The position numbers were made by a program, and so were the translations under genes. Below the pieces are notes generated by a model. That model did no database searches. It saw only the letters and a program-made list of their open reading frames with translations, and was not told the origin of the DNA. This document shows, piece by piece, positions 61,930-64,000 of a stretch of DNA of 64,000 bases (the first letter of the stretch is position 1; each line of letters starts with the position of its first letter). This DNA is from Pseudanabaena sp. Chao 1811 (lineage in GTDB: Bacteria > Cyanobacteriota > Cyanobacteriia > Pseudanabaenales > Pseudanabaenaceae), in contig NZ_CP101416.1 of assembly GCF_027942295.1 (NCBI RefSeq), positions 930,001 to 994,000 on the forward strand. Reading direction: 5' to 3'.

Positions 61930-64000
61930 ATGGTAGCAATGAGTATAAAGCAAGAACAAAACATTCGTGAAGTTGTTAGTAGATTTGAGAAGGCGTTATC
62001 AGGATTTGTTGAGAGTGAGCAAGGTAGGGAATGTGATGTCAGTGAAACTTATTTTAATCATGCTGTGGCAAAGGCTGCAAGGCGCTATACCAAGAACTAT
62101 TTAGAGATCCATTCTTTTGCACAGTTATTCGGGAGTCAAAAACTACCAGATCTTTCTTCCATTTATATTCTTCAGAAGTTTCAACCTCATACTTCTATTC
62201 GGAATTTTAATTCAGTTAATGAACTTGAAGAGGCATTTACTCGCGATCTTCAGAGGAGTAATCATAGCAAAGGTAGCAATCTAATCGGACTGAACATTGC
62301 TAATGAAGAAGAATATCTCACAATTCTGGGACATCCTGCTGTAGGGAAAACGACTTTTCTAAAGTACATTGGACTAGAGGCTCTACACTATCCAGATAGT
62401 CGCTATCGGCATGAAGTGCTACCTGTATTTTTAAAGATGTGGAAGTTCTGCCGTAATACAGATACATTATTGCAGGCGATCGCTGAGGAATTTAATAAAG
62501 CTGGCTTCCCCTTTTCACAGCAATTAGCATTATGGATGCTCGAACAGGGTAAGTTACTGATTTTAGTTGATGGTTTGAATGAGGCGGTATTATCTCAAAC
62601 CCATCTATCGCAGCATGTGCAAGATTTCGTAAAGACATATCCCAAAAATCGTTACATAGTCTCTAGTCGTTTAGCTTCCTATCAAAATAGTTTGGGACAG
62701 TTTTTAGAAGTCGTATTACAACCTTGGGGAGATTTGCATGTTCAGGAATATATCCATAAATGGTTTGCGATCGCCTATGAGTCAGAGGTTATCGATGAGT
62801 CGATGAGTTCTATCTCAAATGCAACCTCGTCATCTCCTAAATCCAAACAGGATCTAGCTTCGGAGGAAGCTCAAAGGTGTTGGAAAATTTTGCAATTACA
62901 CCCTATTGCTAAAGAATTAGCAAAGTCCCCTTTATGTTTATCTCTGTTATGTCTGCTTAGCGATCGCCGTTATAGTTTTCCTAGTAATATTAGTGGACTT
63001 TATCAAAAAGCAATTCATTTACTATTTGAAGAACAGATTGTAAAAAATCAATTACAAAACAATGAAGGAGAGCAAAGCCTCAGTACTGACATATTGGATC
63101 TGATCTTAACGGAAATTGCCTATAAGGGATTTGAGCTTAGGCAAAATCTCTTCTCTTTAGAAGAGATAACAGAGCATATCCAAACGATCTTAAGTAGTTG
63201 TACGGTTGATTTGCAGAAATTAGAAGTTGAATTTGTCCTTAAGGTGTTGCAGCAGATGGGAATCTGTAGACTTACGAATTTAAATACATCTGTGAGCTTG
63301 GTATTTAGTCATATTACTTTTCAAGAATATTTTGTTGCCCGATATATATACAACCACGGTAAAGTCAGACAACTTGTTCCTAATCATTTAAGCGATCGCC
63401 GTTGGCAAGAGGTTTTTCTATTGCTTGCGGGAATGATGGTGGGTAATACGGAAGAACTCTTATTATGTATTGAGTCACAGGCTTTTGACTATATCAATAC
63501 CAATAGACTACGCGATATCTTAGATTGGCTAGAACAAATAACAATCAATTCAACAGGTAATTTAAAAAATGTTGCGAAGCGCATTGCTTCACTCTTTTTG
63601 GCACGTCCTCGTTTTTTATCAGAACTTGCAACTGCTTTGGTATTAACCAGAATGTTGGGAATTGCTCGTGATTTATATGAAACTTTTGATCTATCGATCA
63701 ACTTTAGCAAAATATTTGAATCTGACCTATCAATGAGCCTTGCCCATGCCCTTGATTTTGATAGTGAAACAGAGCTTAATCTAACACTCCAACTCTGTAG
63801 CAATATTGAACAATCCCTTGCTCCCATTAATTTTGATTCAAGATATATCAATTTTATGGCGGTCAATACTAGATTAGAATCTTTACATACTCAAGTGCCA
63901 AGTTATGATCAAGCCTTTGAAGTACGAGAAGAATTTCGACAGAAAATAAGTCGGATATGGCTAAAAACACTATATTTACCATCGGATTTAAATCAAATTT
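61930..64000 (+). CDS. NACHT-domain NTPase (STAND/NLR-like), 3' end outside window
   Basis: 690 codons are visible and the frame is still open at the window end. The start is ATG 61930 or ATG 61939. An N-terminal helical region of about 125 residues (possible effector) is followed by the NACHT domain: Walker A GHPAVGKT at 134-141, Walker B ILVDGLNEA at 211-219, then SSRLASYQ (sensor 1-like) and the winged-helix region; FSHITFQEYFVARYI is the typical NACHT-end motif. A helical sensor region follows. Bacterial NACHT proteins include anti-phage NLR-like proteins (bNACHT, Avs relatives) but also developmental regulators in cyanobacteria; the C-terminal sensor needed to decide is outside the window. 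Confidence 0.87.
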   Translation, partial: MVAMSIKQEQNIREVVSRFEKALSGFVESEQGRECDVSETYFNHAVAKAARRYTKNYLEIHSFAQLFGSQKLPDLSSIYILQKFQPHTSIRNFNSVNELEEAFTRDLQRSNHSKGSNLIGLNIANEEEYLTILGHPAVGKTTFLKYIGLEALHYPDSRYRHEVLPVFLKMWKFCRNTDTLLQAIAEEFNKAGFPFSQQLALWMLEQGKLLILVDGLNEAVLSQTHLSQHVQDFVKTYPKNRYIVSSRLASYQNSLGQFLEVVLQPWGDLHVQEYIHKWFAIAYESEVIDESMSSISNATSSSPKSKQDLASEEAQRCWKILQLHPIAKELAKSPLCLSLLCLLSDRRYSFPSNISGLYQKAIHLLFEEQIVKNQLQNNEGEQSLSTDILDLILTEIAYKGFELRQNLFSLEEITEHIQTILSSCTVDLQKLEVEFVLKVLQQMGICRLTNLNTSVSLVFSHITFQEYFVARYIYNHGKVRQLVPNHLSDRRWQEVFLLLAGMMVGNTEELLLCIESQAFDYINTNRLRDILDWLEQITINSTGNLKNVAKRIASLFLARPRFLSELATALVLTRMLGIARDLYETFDLSINFSKIFESDLSMSLAHALDFDSETELNLTLQLCSNIEQSLAPINFDSRYINFMAVNTRLESLHTQVPSYDQAFEVREEFRQKISRIWLKTLYLPSDLNQI

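Overview
The window looks like a chromosomal segment of a cyanobacterium. HIP1 octamers (GCGATCGC) are scattered through nearly all genes. Many genes belong to families I know mainly from cyanobacteria or the green lineage: crr6, pxcA, a CYP38-type cyclophilin, CGLD27, DUF2949, DUF2973, DUF2605, DUF3120, DUF3318, xisH/xisI, PATAN (DUF4388) regulators and Uma2 nucleases. A Pseudanabaena-like filamentous lineage is my guess from the style of the genes and palindromic repeats. It is inference, not proof.

Layout. 1-5.3 kb: end of a pilJ-like chemoreceptor and a CheA-like hybrid kinase with no visible HPt domain (type IV pilus/phototaxis chemosensory pathway). 5.3-12.3 kb: livH-type permease, an inserted AAA ATPase + PD-(D/E)XK nuclease pair next to a gene remnant, crr6, a J-domain protein, a PMT-type glycosyltransferase and a DsbA-like lipoprotein. 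12.3-24 kb: two sensor kinases, moaD, phoH, a CYP38-like PPIase, pxcA and the pyruvate dehydrogenase E2 gene. Two identical 144-bp MITEs lie at 15.15 and 24.24 kb in opposite orientation. 24-29 kb: two Uma2 genes, DUF3120 and an AmpG-like MFS protein. 29.1-29.6 kb: a tandem array of hairpin repeats ahead of trxA. 30-38.6 kb: pyrR, a MazEF-like pair, cobM and cbiD, a SpoIID-domain protein, a PATAN-REC regulator, a fasciclin protein, a DUF1636 metal-binding protein, DUF2973 and DUF2605. 38.7-47.3 kb: mazG, a 59-residue Cys-rich protein, tRNA-Leu(GAG), a hydrolase, xisI/xisH, gatB, DUF3318, CGLD27, an NTF2-like protein and folC.

47.4-55 kb is an accessory zone. A LRR-Roc-COR (ROCO) gene is split by an ISKra4-like element, which is itself split by an IS256-family element; both insertions show perfect target duplications. 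Next come a small-protein/nucleotidyltransferase pair (AbiEii-like) and a pile-up of broken toxin-antitoxin genes. 55-61 kb holds an IMPase-family gene and an SDR gene, then a co-oriented signalling cluster: V4R-like protein, Roadblock, protoglobin, a second nearly identical Roadblock, a CvnD/MglA-type small GTPase and a PATAN protein. The window ends inside a NACHT NTPase gene.

The strongest candidates for something undescribed are the protoglobin-Roadblock-GTPase-PATAN cluster, the ATPase/nuclease pair, the hairpin array before trxA and the MITE family. Functions come from motifs and remembered families only; no database search was possible.
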